Shown here piece by piece: positions 1 through 9,655 of a stretch of 64,000 nucleotides of DNA. The notes below the pieces were generated by a model, which saw nothing but the letters and a program-made list of their open reading frames with translations, did no database searches and had not been told where the DNA came from. The translations under genes were made by a program, and so were the position numbers. Source of the DNA: Clitopilus passeckerianus (Eukaryota; Basidiomycota; Agaricomycetes; Agaricales; Entolomataceae); contig CALYLX010000112.1 of the NCBI GenBank assembly GCA_944990035.1, positions 1,950,823 to 2,014,822 on the forward strand, read 5' to 3'. Position 1 is the stretch's first letter. The number at the start of each line of letters is the position of its first letter.

Positions 1-630
1 CAGAATACCTCGCAACAAAACCCTTCCAATGAGTAACTGACTTGTAGTGTGTGAAACACCTGCTAAAAGTGGAAGCACAGCCTCAGGGTCATGTCAGCCT
101 AAAGCTAGGATATCAAACTACAATATCTATTATTCTCAAGATTTTACATAATTTATTTCATGAGCTATTAATTGATCTTTGAAAAAGTAGCAAACATTGG
201 AAGCGTTTTGTTGCCCACTGTACATACTTTACAGATCCCTATTCTATCATTTCTACCTGGAAACAAATGGATAAGCACTGGTATGTCCACCGTACCATCT
301 ATTTTATTACGCTCGTGGAAGATCATCTTATGTAATCATCACATTTCTTAACGGGACTTGCTGGTGGCCAGTATTACGCAATATGACACCATTGTTACAC
401 CTTCTTATGAATACGCCTCATGGCAACTCATTTGACACTTCATGACTACTTATGACTCATTTCGTGTCACTTCCGTACTATATTTAGCACAAAACATTCT
501 AGATATGCTTACATATACATAGTCTGTGCACGCTCTCCTTGTGTATATAAACCTATGTACTTCACCTTAATACATTGGAGACTTCTCTAGTCTTATTACC
601 TAGTTCGCTTTACCTCACAACTCTACACTT
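1..630. other. gene-free flank of the retrotransposon
   Basis: No convincing reading frame is visible. The stretch is AT-rich. A TATATAAA box at 544-551 is followed by a CT-rich tract running to the target duplication CACTT (626-630), which resembles the R/U5 part of an LTR. Since the other side of the gypsy insertion holds a copia relic, this may be a leftover copia LTR, but I see no second copy to prove it. Confidence 0.35.
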
Positions 631-1092
631 TGTTAAGCTAGTATCGCTACGTGCTCAACCAAGTATCAAGAGTTCAGCTGCTTAGTCCTCTACCAGCCTT
701 TGTAGAGACGAGCGAGAGTAATCGAGCGAGTCGAAGTTAAAGCAAATAGCGATGTATAGGCTTTTAGGTCAAGCTGGGGAAGCAAGACCGAAAGCGTGAA
801 AGTATTTATACATGAAGAGTAGGGCTAAGGGTTGGGCATTGCGCAGCAATGCTAAGTAAGCAAAAGTAAGTATGACTCGGAGTGAGTCAGAGTAAGAGTC
901 ACGACGAGTCATGGTAAGTAAATATAGTACAAGTATCCCACGATCGTGAGAATACTGAGTAATCATAGCTAAAGGGATGAGTAATGCGCAGCAGTACTGA
1001 GTAATTGTATAAACGTAAGCGGGGCGGGGATAGTAATGGTAGATGAGTAAAAGGAAAAAGAGTCCGGGTGCGTATCCAAGGTAACTGTAACA
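631..1092 (-). repeat. 3' LTR of the chromovirus (462 bp)
   Basis: Direct copy of 7119-7576 with TG...CA ends. On the minus strand it holds a TATAAATA box (810 to 803) and, 34 bases further, the predicted transcript start CAGCTTGACCT (776 to 766). Relative to the other LTR it has an extra TAA near 709-712 and one extra G in the GGGG run at 776-779. Confidence 0.95.
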
Positions 1093-1102
1093 TTATCCTC
1101 TC
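1093..1102 (-). other. short polypurine tract before 3' LTR
   Basis: Read on the minus strand, the ten bases GAGAGGATAA directly precede the LTR start TGTTAC. Position and purine content fit the plus-strand primer of an LTR retrotransposon, though the tract is short and contains one T. A nearby inverted repeat (1111-1128, TGAAGTCA, CC spacer, TGACTTCA) overlaps the stop codon of the accessory ORF. Confidence 0.6.
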
Positions 1103-1125
1103 GCTAGCATTGAAGTCACCTGACT

Positions 1126-2007
1126 TCAATTCTTCTTCTTGCCCCAGAAATGGCGGTCTATGTTCTTCCAATAGCGTTGTGGACAGTTAACCGGGTAATG
1201 GCCTGGGCCGCGATGATGACACAGACGACAAACAAAACGAAAGCAATGGTATTGTCGATGTCTGCCTCCGCAAACATAGCATCGGAAGTGTCTGGGCGGT
1301 GGTGGCTGGTTGGCAAGGTATCCGGTACGCGGCGCCTTCTGTGACGAGATCGTTGAGGAAGAGGGTTCACCAGAGTTGGCGAATCTGACTCTGGTGGGCT
1401 TTCGAATGCGGAGAGGTAAGGTGTCGGTGGGTTTGACATTTGGGTTGACGTTTTCCTTGTCGCTATCTTGATCCTCGGGTGTAGTTTGAATGAAGGGATT
1501 GTGCTTTATCTTGGCGGCGGTAGCAAGGTTGGTGACGGGGGGGAATTCTTGGAGGGTTCCTCGAACCTGACGTGCCGTGAGAATCGTCGGTTCTTCGGTG
1601 GTTTGATCTTCCTCAGGCCCCCAGGGATTGGCGGCAAGGGTTTCGAAATCTGTCTCCTTCGGGTTGGGGAACCAACTTCGTCGTTCAGGATAGTGCTGAT
1701 CAAGGAAGGCTGTACCTCCGGCAGCGAAGAAGAGGTCGGTGAGGGTTTCCTCCGTGCGTTGGTCAGAGCTGTCAAGAGCTCGATCAAGTTCTTCAAGGGT
1801 TTTCGAATATAGGTGGCGTAGACGAGCCACTTTGTTGCGGAATTCGGTTCTTCGGTCGTGGTAGGCTGAGCCCCGCTCTGCCACTTCGGTGAGGAGGTTG
1901 TCGTTGCTGCTCCAGGCAGTGTTTGTACGGAGCGCCGTAACAGCGGAATCGGTTTTGAAGGTGTTAAGGATGATGGTGCGGTCGTAGGAGGAGACATTGG
2001 AGGACAT
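1126..2007 (-). CDS. accessory ORF with Cys/His zinc-knuckle tail, between pol and 3' LTR
   Basis: An intact 293-residue frame with a true ATG begins 40 bases after the pol stop, in element orientation. The first 200 residues are charged and Ser/Thr/Pro rich, with no recognised enzyme motif. Around residues 240-280 there is a dense Cys/His cluster (CYVCGGRH, then CFRFVCRLC, HHRG, HYPVNC) resembling two adjoining zinc knuckles, followed by a basic end (WGKKKN). Gag already has its own CCHC knuckle, so this is a second putative nucleic-acid-binding protein. It is not an envelope by sequence, as there is no signal peptide and no membrane segment. It stays open while pol is broken, which suggests selection or recent decay of pol only. 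Function unknown. Confidence 0.75.
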   Translation of the reverse strand: MSSNVSSYDRTIILNTFKTDSAVTALRTNTAWSSNDNLLTEVAERGSAYHDRRTEFRNKVARLRHLYSKTLEELDRALDSSDQRTEETLTDLFFAAGGTAFLDQHYPERRSWFPNPKETDFETLAANPWGPEEDQTTEEPTILTARQVRGTLQEFPPVTNLATAAKIKHNPFIQTTPEDQDSDKENVNPNVKPTDTLPLRIRKPTRVRFANSGEPSSSTISSQKAPRTGYLANQPPPPRHFRCYVCGGRHRQYHCFRFVCRLCHHRGPGHYPVNCPQRYWKNIDRHFWGKKKN

Positions 2008-2046
2008 TATAAGCGAGACGGCAAAGTGCTGTGGGTTGATGGAGAT

Positions 2047-5000
2047 TCACCGAATGTTCTTCCTCTTCTTATATGCTTCAAGGGTCTTCTTGGCGTTCTG
2101 GAGGTTTCTCACAGGTTCCCATGAGTTCTCCAATGTCGGATATCCTTTCCACTTGATCTTGTAAAGGATCTTCCCACGATGTCGTTTGTGTGCGACAATT
2201 TCTTCCACTTCCCATTCTTCTTCTTGATTGATGAGGTCAGGTGGCGGTTCTAGGAAATTGGGCCCATGTGTCTCGGTTTTCTTGTATGGTGTGAGGAGGG
2301 TGGCGTGGAACACAGGGTGAATTTTCCATGCTCGGGGTAGTTCTAATCTGTAGGTCAGCGGACCTAGAACTTCTTTGATCATGAAGGGGCCTTCTCGTCG
2401 TGGCGTGAACTTCTTTGAGTAGTATGCCAGTTTTAGGTTAGTTGTTTCCAACCAAACCTTCTGTCCTTGTTCAAATGGTTTGAAGTTACTTCGGACACGT
2501 TCGGCCATCTTTCGTCTCGCAAGTTCATGGGCAGCCGCAGCTTCGTCTCGTGCTTGTTGGAGTTCTTTCATTCGGGTTTCCGCAGCAGGGACATTGGTCT
2601 TCTGATATGGAAGGGGAATAGCGCGTGGTTCTGCTCCGTTCATTAGGTAGAATGGAGTTTGTGCGGTGACGGCATGAACACGTTTGTTATGGGTGAATTC
2701 CATTAGGGGAATTAGTTCTAGCCATTTCTCGGGGTTGTTGGCGCAGAATAGTCGGAGATAAGCGCCAATGTCTTGGTTGACGCGTTCGGTTTCTCCATCT
2801 GCTTGTGGGTGATATGCGGTTGTCAGGGAAAGCTTGATTCCTAGGAGTCGTCCTAGTTCTTGGAATACTTTGGATGCGAATTGTGGACCTCTATCGGATA
2901 TCAGTTTGTCGGGAAGTCCGAATCTTCTGTAGACAGCATCCAGGTAGTTGTTGGCAGTGCCTAGGGCGTCAATGGTCTTCTTGCAAGGGATCAAAATTAC
3001 CCCCTTACTAAGGCCATGGTCTACCACGATCATGAGTGAGTCGTAACCGTTAACCTCAGGAAGATCAGTGATGAAATCTGTAGAGGCAAGTTCGAAGGGT
3101 CGTGTGGCGGTAAATTTGACTGGGTTCAGGGGAGGTGCCGTGGGGTGTGTATTGACCTTCATCTGTTGGCAAGGGGCACATCCATCAACGTAGGATTTGA
3201 CAGTTCCAAACATTCTGGGCCACCAGTAGTGTTCGGAAATTAACTCCATCGTCTTGAATGCTCCGGGGTGTCCGGCCATAGGTGCGTCATGATACTTCTG
3301 TATGAGGCTTCGTCGTAGGGTAGCATCATTAGGGACGTAGCATCGCCCCCGGAAAAAGAGGAGAGAGTCCTCTACTTTCCAGTCGGCTAAAGCCGATTTG
3401 ATGGGGGTAGAGTGGTTCTTCAGGTGTCGTATTGCTTCCGTGAAGAATTCGTCTTTCATCATGTGTTCGGCAAATTCCGCCTTAAGTTCGGTGTCAATTG
3501 TTCAGATGAAAAGTTTATCAGGTAGCATGGTGATGTCTTCGTTGTCAGTGTCGTGGTCTAGAATGTGATCTGCTCGTCGGGATAGTTCGTCAGATTGGAC
3601 CATCTGAGTTCCTGGTACATGGACTAGGTTTAGGTCATATTGGGAGAGGAGTAAACTCCATCGTGCTTGTCGTCGGCTAAGTTTCTGTGGCGTTCGGTAG
3701 TAGGTTAGGTTCTTGTGGTCGGAGAATACCGTGACAGGGTGGGCTGATCCTTGTAGATAGTGTCGCCAAGTTTCCAGTGCTCTGACTATAGCGAGTAGTT
3801 CCCTGTCGTAGATTTCGTAGTTCCGTTCAGTTGGGGTGAAGGAGTGAGAGATGTATCCACAAGGGTGCCAGTCGTTATTTTCGTCTCGTTGGCGTAGCAC
3901 TGCTCCTGTCGCCCACTTGGATGCATCACATTCAATGGTGAATGGTTTTGTTGGATCGGGCATTGTGAGTACGGGTGTCTCCGCGAACCTTTTCTTCAGG
4001 GCTTCAAATGCTTCTTCTTGTTCCTTTCCCCATGTAAAGGGCCGATCTTTCTTGGTGAGATCGTTCAGGGGTCGGGCTAGTTCCGCATATTTCCCTATGA
4101 ACCTTCGGTAGAAGTTGCCAAATCCCAAAAAGGACCGAACTTCTTTTACGGTGGTCGGGGTTGGCCATTTCTTTATCCCGTCGAGTTTAGTCGGGTCCAT
4201 GTGGATCTTGTCTGGCGATATGATCATTCCAAGGAATTCGACTTCTGTTACGTTGAATTTGCATTTCTCAGCTTTGAGGAACAGGTTGTGTTCCATCAGC
4301 CTTTGGAGTACCCGTTTGGTGCGCTTCTCATGTTCTCTTGGGTCTTTAGAGAAGAGTAACATGTCATCCATGTAGATGATTAACCATCCTTCATCGATCA
4401 TGTCTCTGAAGATGTGGTTCATCATTGCTTGAAACGTGGCTGGGGAGTTGCATAGTCCAAAGAACATGACGGTGGGTTCAAACAAGCCTCGATTTGTTTT
4501 GAAGGCTGCTTTCCACTCGTCTCCTTCTTTGATCCGGACATTATGATATCCCCATCGGATGTCCAGCTTTGTGAAAATCTTTGCTCCTCTGAGTTTGTCG
4601 AGTAGGTCGCTGACTAGTGGTAAGGGGTAGGCATTCTTGACAGTTCCACTGTTGAGATATCGGTAATCTTGGCAGGGTCATAGTGCGTTTGCTTCTTTCT
4701 TTGCTACAAAGAAGAAGGGTGATGCTTGAGGTGATTTCGAGGGTCGGATGTATCCTTTTCGTAAGTTTTCTTCGAGAAATTTGTCCATTTCGGCTTGCTC
4801 CTTTGGATTGAGAGGGTAGACCTTGCAGTCTTTCGGAACAAAGTCTGGTTTGAGATCAATGGCGTGATCCCAAGGCCGAGATGGGGGGAATCGTTCTGAT
4901 GCTTCTTTCTCAAAGACTTTCTTGAATTCGTGGTATTCGGGGGGAATGAGGTCTTCGAGTTTCTTCTTGACCTCTTCGGTTTTCTGATGTTCTAGGGTCT

Positions 5001-5781
5001 GGGAGATGGACGTCTTGGCGCGAATCCAGACGTTCTGGGTCGGGACGAATCGCAGTGATCCTCTATCTCGGGTGATTCGGGAGATATTTGCAGCTCGGAT
5101 TCTTCTGATTTCTGGTTCTCGATGTTCATTCGTCAATGGGGAGTTGGCTCGTTCGAATATTCCCATCACTGGTTCTCCTTTCACATAGGCAATAACCAGG
5201 TCTTGTTCGTCATTGGGTTCTTCTAAGGGTGTTTCAATGGGTTCGGGTTCGTCGGGTACGTTGGAAATGTCTAGGCGTGATTCCTCTGTTGCGGCTAGTC
5301 GTCTGATCTGGACTCGGGCAAGGGCCGTGCGTAGCGGGGATGTCTTGACGCGCTTGGGATTAATGAATAGTGTCCCCTTTTGCCAGTTGATTTCTGGATT
5401 CGTTCGCTTCAGCCATGGGAGTCCGAGGATCAGGTGTTCATTCCCTAATCCAGTGACCAGGCACCGTTCTGACGCCTTGTGTTTCCCTATCCCTATATCG
5501 ACCCAGGTGTAATGGGTGATTTGCCCTGTTTTGTTGATAGTGCCGTCAACGTTCTTGGCAGTGAGAGGTTGTCGAAGGGGATGTGTTTTGATTCGATGGC
5601 GGGCGACGAATTCTTTGTCGATGAATAGTCCTTGAGCACCTGAGTCGACTAGTGCTTTGGTTTCAACGGTTCTTTCTTCATTCGGAGCAGAGACCTTAAT
5701 GGGTAGACGCATAGATTTATCAAAAGGTTCTGCATACGACATAGAAGAAATCAGTATTGTGGCGGGTTCAGACGTTGACAC
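2047..5781 (-). pseudogene. chromovirus pol: PR-RT-RNase H-INT-chromodomain, two nonsense codons
   Basis: One minus-strand frame spans the whole polyprotein but is cut by TGA at 4678-4680 and 3502-3504. Domains in order are: aspartic protease (LVDSGAQG), reverse transcriptase ([11 protein letters not shown]), RNase H ([21 protein letters not shown]), integrase zinc finger (H...H, CAPCQQ), the DDE core (TDFITDLP, SDRGPQF, and E in GETERVNQD), and a chromodomain (EVEEIVAHKR, WKGYP, NSWEP) just before the stop. Both stops sit where the family has arginine (the first in the [10 protein letters not shown] block), so each fits CGA to TGA. Translation probably enters by -1 slippage at the gag end, where TTTTTAG precedes the overlapping frame. 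The listed first codon is GTG and is not claimed as an initiator. Confidence 0.9.
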
Positions 5782-5792
5782 TGGCCGCTGTT

Positions 5793-7034
5793 CTAAAAAT
5801 CCTCATCGAGCTCATTCCAGAAGCTCTCCAATTCTTCTGCTTCCAACGCTCTAATGGTTCTGACAAGATCTTTGATGTTTTTCTTGCCATAGGAGTTGGT
5901 GTTGGACTGCTTTCCTCCTCTGCGTTCAGGGCATTCTCGAGAGCGATGTCCTTTCTTGAAACAGCGGAAACATTTCCCTTCCTTCATTAACTCCTTTCTC
6001 TTTTCAAAAGATAAGGCGTCAATGTCCATGGCGTTAGGGTCTGCTGTGGCGTGGGTATTGCGGGGATTTGCATGGGAAATAGGGGGGAGTCCTCTGTTGC
6101 GGCGGATGACGTTCTGTCCTCTACGCCATTGTGCATCAAATCGGGCAGTGTGTTCGTACCATCCGTTAATGGTGACGGGAAGAATGGGGAGGTTATAGAT
6201 CTTTTCGATGATCTTGGAGTTGAGTCCTTTCTGGAAGAATTCAATCTTCGCCTTTTCATCGGTGATCCCGGAGGCGGAGATAAGGACTTTGAATTGAGAT
6301 ATGTAATCGTCAATTGGTCCTTTCTGCGTGAGAGCGTCTAGGGATGCAAATGCCTGTCCTTCTCCGTCTACTGGGTAGAAGGCGTTGATGAATTCTTTCT
6401 CGAATTGTTTGAAATCGGGGAGGATGATGTCGTTATCTTTGTTTGTGTAGTTCTGGCAGAAAGATCGTTTCCATGCCAAAGCGGTTCCTTTCTTCAAAAA
6501 GGAAAGTGCAAAAGCGATTTGCTTGTTGTTGTCGTAGATGTGGTCGTTCAGGCTTAGGTACATCTTGACTTCCAACAACCAAACTTCGGCATTTCTTCGG
6601 TCGCCATCATATTCAAATGGTTGTCCCATTCGGAGTTCGGCGAGTTTCTTTGGTTCAGGGTTGGTTGGAGCCATTTCTGGTGGTTCTTGTTTCGGGGTTT
6701 GTGCGGGTGTCGGAGTCTGGGTCTGTCTGGGGGGTTCTGGTTCTGTTTCCGATTCTTCTTCGGGTTCTTGCTCTGGTTCTGATTCTGGTTCGGGGTCTGG
6801 CTGTGGTTCTGGTTCTGGGTTCTTTACTTCTTCGGTGAAGTAGGCACTGCTAAGGTAGTCGCCAAATCGATATTGTCGCGGGTCTTCGTCTTTCGGTACC
6901 AAATGTCTCCAACGGTTTGTCTTAAGGTCGAATTCTGAGTAAGTACCGTCGTCAAGTTGTACTACTCTCTGTCCCGGTGGGAGTTGAGGCGTTCGGCGGT
7001 CTTGAGGGAGACGTGGTTCCGGTCGGTTCTGCAA
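5793..7034 (-). CDS. chromovirus Gag
   Basis: The 413-residue frame starts with an acidic Pro/Glu repeat region (residues about 75-105) and continues into a capsid-like retrotransposon gag segment (AEVWLLEVKMYLSLND, ALAWKRSFCQ). It ends with a CCHC knuckle (CFRCFKKGHRSREC) and a basic patch. The first codon listed is TTG. The open frame reaches up to a TAG close to the primer-binding site without any ATG, and the first in-frame ATG is at 6674, just before the capsid segment, so the natural start is either lost or lies there. Pol overlaps in the -1 frame. Confidence 0.88.
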   Translation of the reverse strand: MQNRPEPRLPQDRRTPQLPPGQRVVQLDDGTYSEFDLKTNRWRHLVPKDEDPRQYRFGDYLSSAYFTEEVKNPEPEPQPDPEPESEPEQEPEEESETEPEPPRQTQTPTPAQTPKQEPPEMAPTNPEPKKLAELRMGQPFEYDGDRRNAEVWLLEVKMYLSLNDHIYDNNKQIAFALSFLKKGTALAWKRSFCQNYTNKDNDIILPDFKQFEKEFINAFYPVDGEGQAFASLDALTQKGPIDDYISQFKVLISASGITDEKAKIEFFQKGLNSKIIEKIYNLPILPVTINGWYEHTARFDAQWRRGQNVIRRNRGLPPISHANPRNTHATADPNAMDIDALSFEKRKELMKEGKCFRCFKKGHRSRECPERRGGKQSNTNSYGKKNIKDLVRTIRALEAEELESFWNELDEDF

Positions 7035-7106
7035 GGGTAGTTGACCTCTTGCAGTCAGGTGGTTTGGTGGTTGTGGCCTACGCTTGCGATGAGTGGGCTA
7101 TCAGAT

Positions 7107-7117
7107 CAGCTTGACCT
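7107..7117 (-). other. primer-binding site, self-priming type
   Basis: One base after the 5' LTR, the minus strand reads AGGTCAAGCTG. It does not begin TGG and I see no match to a tRNA 3' end. It is the exact complement of CAGCTTGACCT (7261 to 7251), which lies 33-34 bases after the LTR TATA box and so should be the 5' end of the transcript. Tf1 and related elements prime reverse transcription with exactly such an 11-nt self-complementarity. Confidence 0.75.
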
Positions 7118-7118
7118 T

Positions 7119-7576
7119 TGTTAAGCTAGTATCGCTACGTGCTCAACCAAGTATCAAGAGTTCAGCTGCTTAGTCCTCTACCAGCCTTTGTAGAGACGAG
7201 CGAGAGTCGAGCGAGTCGAAGTTAAAGCAAATAGCGATGTATAGGCTTTTAGGTCAAGCTGGGAAGCAAGACCGAAAGCGTGAAAGTATTTATACATGAA
7301 GAGTAGGGCTAAGGGTTGGGCATTGCGCAGCAATGCTAAGTAAGCAAAAGTAAGTATGACTCGGAGTGAGTCAGAGTAAGAGTCACGACGAGTCATGGTA
7401 AGTAAATATAGTACAAGTATCCCACGATCGTGAGAATACTGAGTAATCATAGCTAAAGGGATGAGTAATGCGCAGCAGTACTGAGTAATTGTATAAACGT
7501 AAGCGGGGCGGGGATAGTAATGGTAGATGAGTAAAAGGAAAAAGAGTCCGGGTGCGTATCCAAGGTAACTGTAACA
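7119..7576 (-). repeat. 5' LTR of the chromovirus (458 bp)
   Basis: Direct repeat of 631-1092, TG...CA ends, adjoining target duplication CACTT at 7577-7581. It lacks three bases and one G relative to the 3' LTR, and I noted no base substitutions. Confidence 0.95.
7287..7294 (-). promoter_or_regulatory. TATA box of 5' LTR
   Basis: TATAAATA on the minus strand, 33 bases ahead of the C at 7261 that begins the 11-nt sequence repeated in complement at the primer-binding site. The spacing supports 7261 as the transcription start and the U3/R border. The same box occurs in the 3' LTR (803-810) and the solo LTR (9476-9483). Confidence 0.7.
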
Positions 7577-7627
7577 CACTTAGCTCAAGGTAGGCCGCTC
7601 TGCAACTTCCCTGGGTGGAAGGCATGC

Positions 7628-7959
7628 TTGCTTGACAAAGCCATGTGGCTATGCCACCTACTGTATACTCAGAACTTGGCTCACCCATCCCAGATCCCAC
7701 CACCCTCTATATCAACAACTGCACTGCTATTGATTTCTCAAAGAACTCTGGATTTCACACAAGAACCAAGCACATCAATATTCAACATCACTATGTATGA
7801 GAGAAGGTTATCTCTAACGAGATCAAGATATTCCACTGCTTGACACACGACAACCTTGCCAACATATTTACCAAGGCACTTCCAGTTCTCGTGCATCAAC
7901 AAATTGTTACACACCTTAATATGGATACTGAATTCAGGAAGAGTGTTGTCAATGAGGAA
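7628..7959 (+). pseudogene. Ty1/copia RNase H C-terminal relic
   Basis: Translated in two frames, the plus strand gives the end of a copia polyprotein. The first part (DKAMWLCHLLYTQNLAHP) is in one frame. After a shift the next frame reads TAIDFSKNSGFHTRTKHIN, then HHYV and a stop codon, then THDNLANIFTKALP. The order 'SKN-FH-RTKHI-HH-V', then 'D-LA-IFTKALP' is diagnostic of copia RNase H. A frameshift and a stop show it is dead. The gypsy element inserted next to or into this relic. Confidence 0.85.
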
Positions 7960-8259
7960 TCCGGTATCCTGCCGACCACCTAACACATGGGAACTCACTG
8001 CATATTTGGCATCCACACATTGACCGACCAACTCCTGTCGTGGGTCGTGTTTTACCTTACGGACTTCGTAGATAGTGTGTAGTTACTGGATTAGGTACAC
8101 TAGATCAGATAGTATAAAGTCTTTTGTATTTTGTAGTACAATAATATCATCTTTATTATCTATCTTTTACAATAATCACTACTTTGATGGTGGTGGTAAC
8201 AGATCAAGAAGCATGCCCAGACTGGCTTGTCAAGTTTAGACATCTAGTACCCGTACATC

Positions 8260-8915
8260 ATGATGTATGTGCACAAGCGTCTTGCAGGTATGCGACCCAC
8301 ATTTTGCACTGATCTTGCCAACCACAATGATGTGTTGGTTACAACATTGTATGGAAGTGCTAGCACTCAAATACACTTCACCAATGTCTACTCTAGTCCA
8401 GGGGATGATTCTGCTGTCTGCTGGCTCTGTGACAATACTCCACGTCTCCCAAGCATGCTTTGCATGGCAGGGGACTTCAACTGCAAGTCGTCAGTCTGGG
8501 ATCCAGATTATGACTCTACAAATCATGTTGCAACTGAACTGTGTGATGTTGTGCTTGACCTTGGGCTAGAGGTTAATGTTCTGTCAGAGCACACTCCTAC
8601 CCACTTCCCTCAGGCTGTTAGTCTCAGACCATCTGTTATTGACTTGTTCTTCCTCTCTCTGGCTTGTGCTGCTGGGACATCACATAGTGTGGTCACTGAG
8701 CGGAAGGGTTCTTTTGATCATGCTCCTCTTATCGTCACACTTTCCATCCAGCCTGTTAAGCTGGAGGCAGAGTGTATTACACTGTTCAAGGGCAGTGAGC
8801 AAGGGGAGGAGTTTCTTAAAGAACTTGCCTCTTCTATCATACTGCTGGATACATCATCCTTAGACTCAGCAGAAGCAATTGAGCACTGTTCCGGCACTCT
8901 TGCAACAGTTTTTTT
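8260..8915 (+). pseudogene. LINE-type endonuclease fragment
   Basis: About 215 residues match an endonuclease/exonuclease/phosphatase domain of non-LTR retrotransposons. A strand ends in GDFNCKSSVWDP (GDFN catalytic motif), the specificity segment reads PSVIDLFFLS, and the final motif is GSFDHAPL (SDH-P type). The open frame runs on into an AT-rich stretch after a T11 run at 8911, where similarity ends. No reverse transcriptase follows. It is therefore a truncated copy, probably broken by a later insertion or deletion. Confidence 0.75.
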
Positions 8916-9191
8916 TTTTAATGGTATACTTCAAACCTTGATAAAACTAATTCTAGCAACTGCAATTAATATTTTATTGCTTTATACTAATTATGCAAAA
9001 TTTAGCATAAATATCTTTCCCATTACAACTACCCTGGAAGACTAGTTTTAAGCCAACTTGTGTTTAGAATGTAAGCCAAACTGACTAATAGTAATGAACA
9101 TAATGTGCTCTTGGATAAAAATGATATTGGTAGTTCTGCAGATATCAACATATTATAGAATAATAATAAATTAAAATAAATAGCTTAGAAC
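8916..9191. other. AT-rich non-coding stretch
   Basis: Begins after the T-run that ends the LINE fragment and runs to the solo LTR. No coding pattern or internal repeat seen. Base composition differs sharply from the LINE part, so it is likely separate inserted or scrambled DNA. Confidence 0.5.
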
Positions 9192-9655
9192 TGTTACAGT
9201 TACCTTGGATACGCACCCGGACTCTTTTTCCTTTTACTCATCTACCATTACTATTCCCCCGCCCCGCTTACGTTTATACAATTACTCAGTACTGCTGCGC
9301 ATTACTCATCCCTTTAGCTACGATTACTCAGTATTCTCACGATCGTGGGATAGTTGTACTATATTTACTTACCATGACTTGTCGTGACTCTTACTCTGAC
9401 TCGCTCCGAGTCATACTTACTTTTGCTTACTTAGCATTGCTGCGCAATGCCCAACCCTTAGCCCTACTCTTCATGTATAAATACTTTCACGCTTTCGGTC
9501 TTGCTTCCCCAGCTTGACCTAAAAGCCTATACATCGCTATTTGCTTTAACTTCGACTCGCTCAATTTCTCTCGCTCGTCTCTACAAAGGCTGGTAGAGGA
9601 CTAAGCAGCTGAACCCTTGATACTTAGTTAAGTGCGTAGCGATACTAGCTTAACA
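9192..9655 (+). repeat. solo LTR of the same chromovirus family
   Basis: 464 bases, inverted relative to 631-1092, with TGTTACAG...CTTAACA ends and a perfect target duplication AGAAC (9187-9191 and 9656-9660). No internal element sequence accompanies it, so it is the product of LTR-LTR recombination. It has several substitutions relative to the intact element's LTRs and so is older. The TATAAATA box (9476-9483) and CAGCTTGACCT (9510-9520) are preserved. Confidence 0.95.

Larger units (their letters stand above)
631..7576 (-). mobile_element. complete Ty3/gypsy chromovirus with accessory ORF
   Basis: Two direct LTRs (631-1092 and 7119-7576) begin TGTTA and end TAACA, and the whole element is flanked by a perfect 5-bp target duplication, CACTT (626-630 and 7577-7581). 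On the minus strand the order is 5' LTR, primer-binding site, gag, protease-RT-RNase H-integrase-chromodomain, an extra zinc-knuckle ORF, a short purine tract and 3' LTR. A chromodomain after integrase defines chromoviruses. By eye the LTRs differ only by a 3-base and a 1-base indel, so insertion is recent. Pol nevertheless carries two in-frame TGA codons, so this copy is probably not autonomous. Confidence 0.95.

Noticed and set aside
1111..1128. Inverted repeat TGAAGTCA-CC-TGACTTCA near the 3' LTR
   Set aside because: Could form a small hairpin, but with only 8 pairs and no conserved comparison I cannot call it a terminator or packaging signal.
1506..1997. 163-codon minus-strand frame inside the accessory ORF
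   Set aside because: Overlaps the ATG-initiated zinc-knuckle ORF in another frame and has only Pro/Ser-rich low-complexity content, typical of an antiphase shadow.
5987..6341. Open frames on both strands inside gag
   Set aside because: They overlap the capsid and knuckle coding sequence and show no motif of their own.
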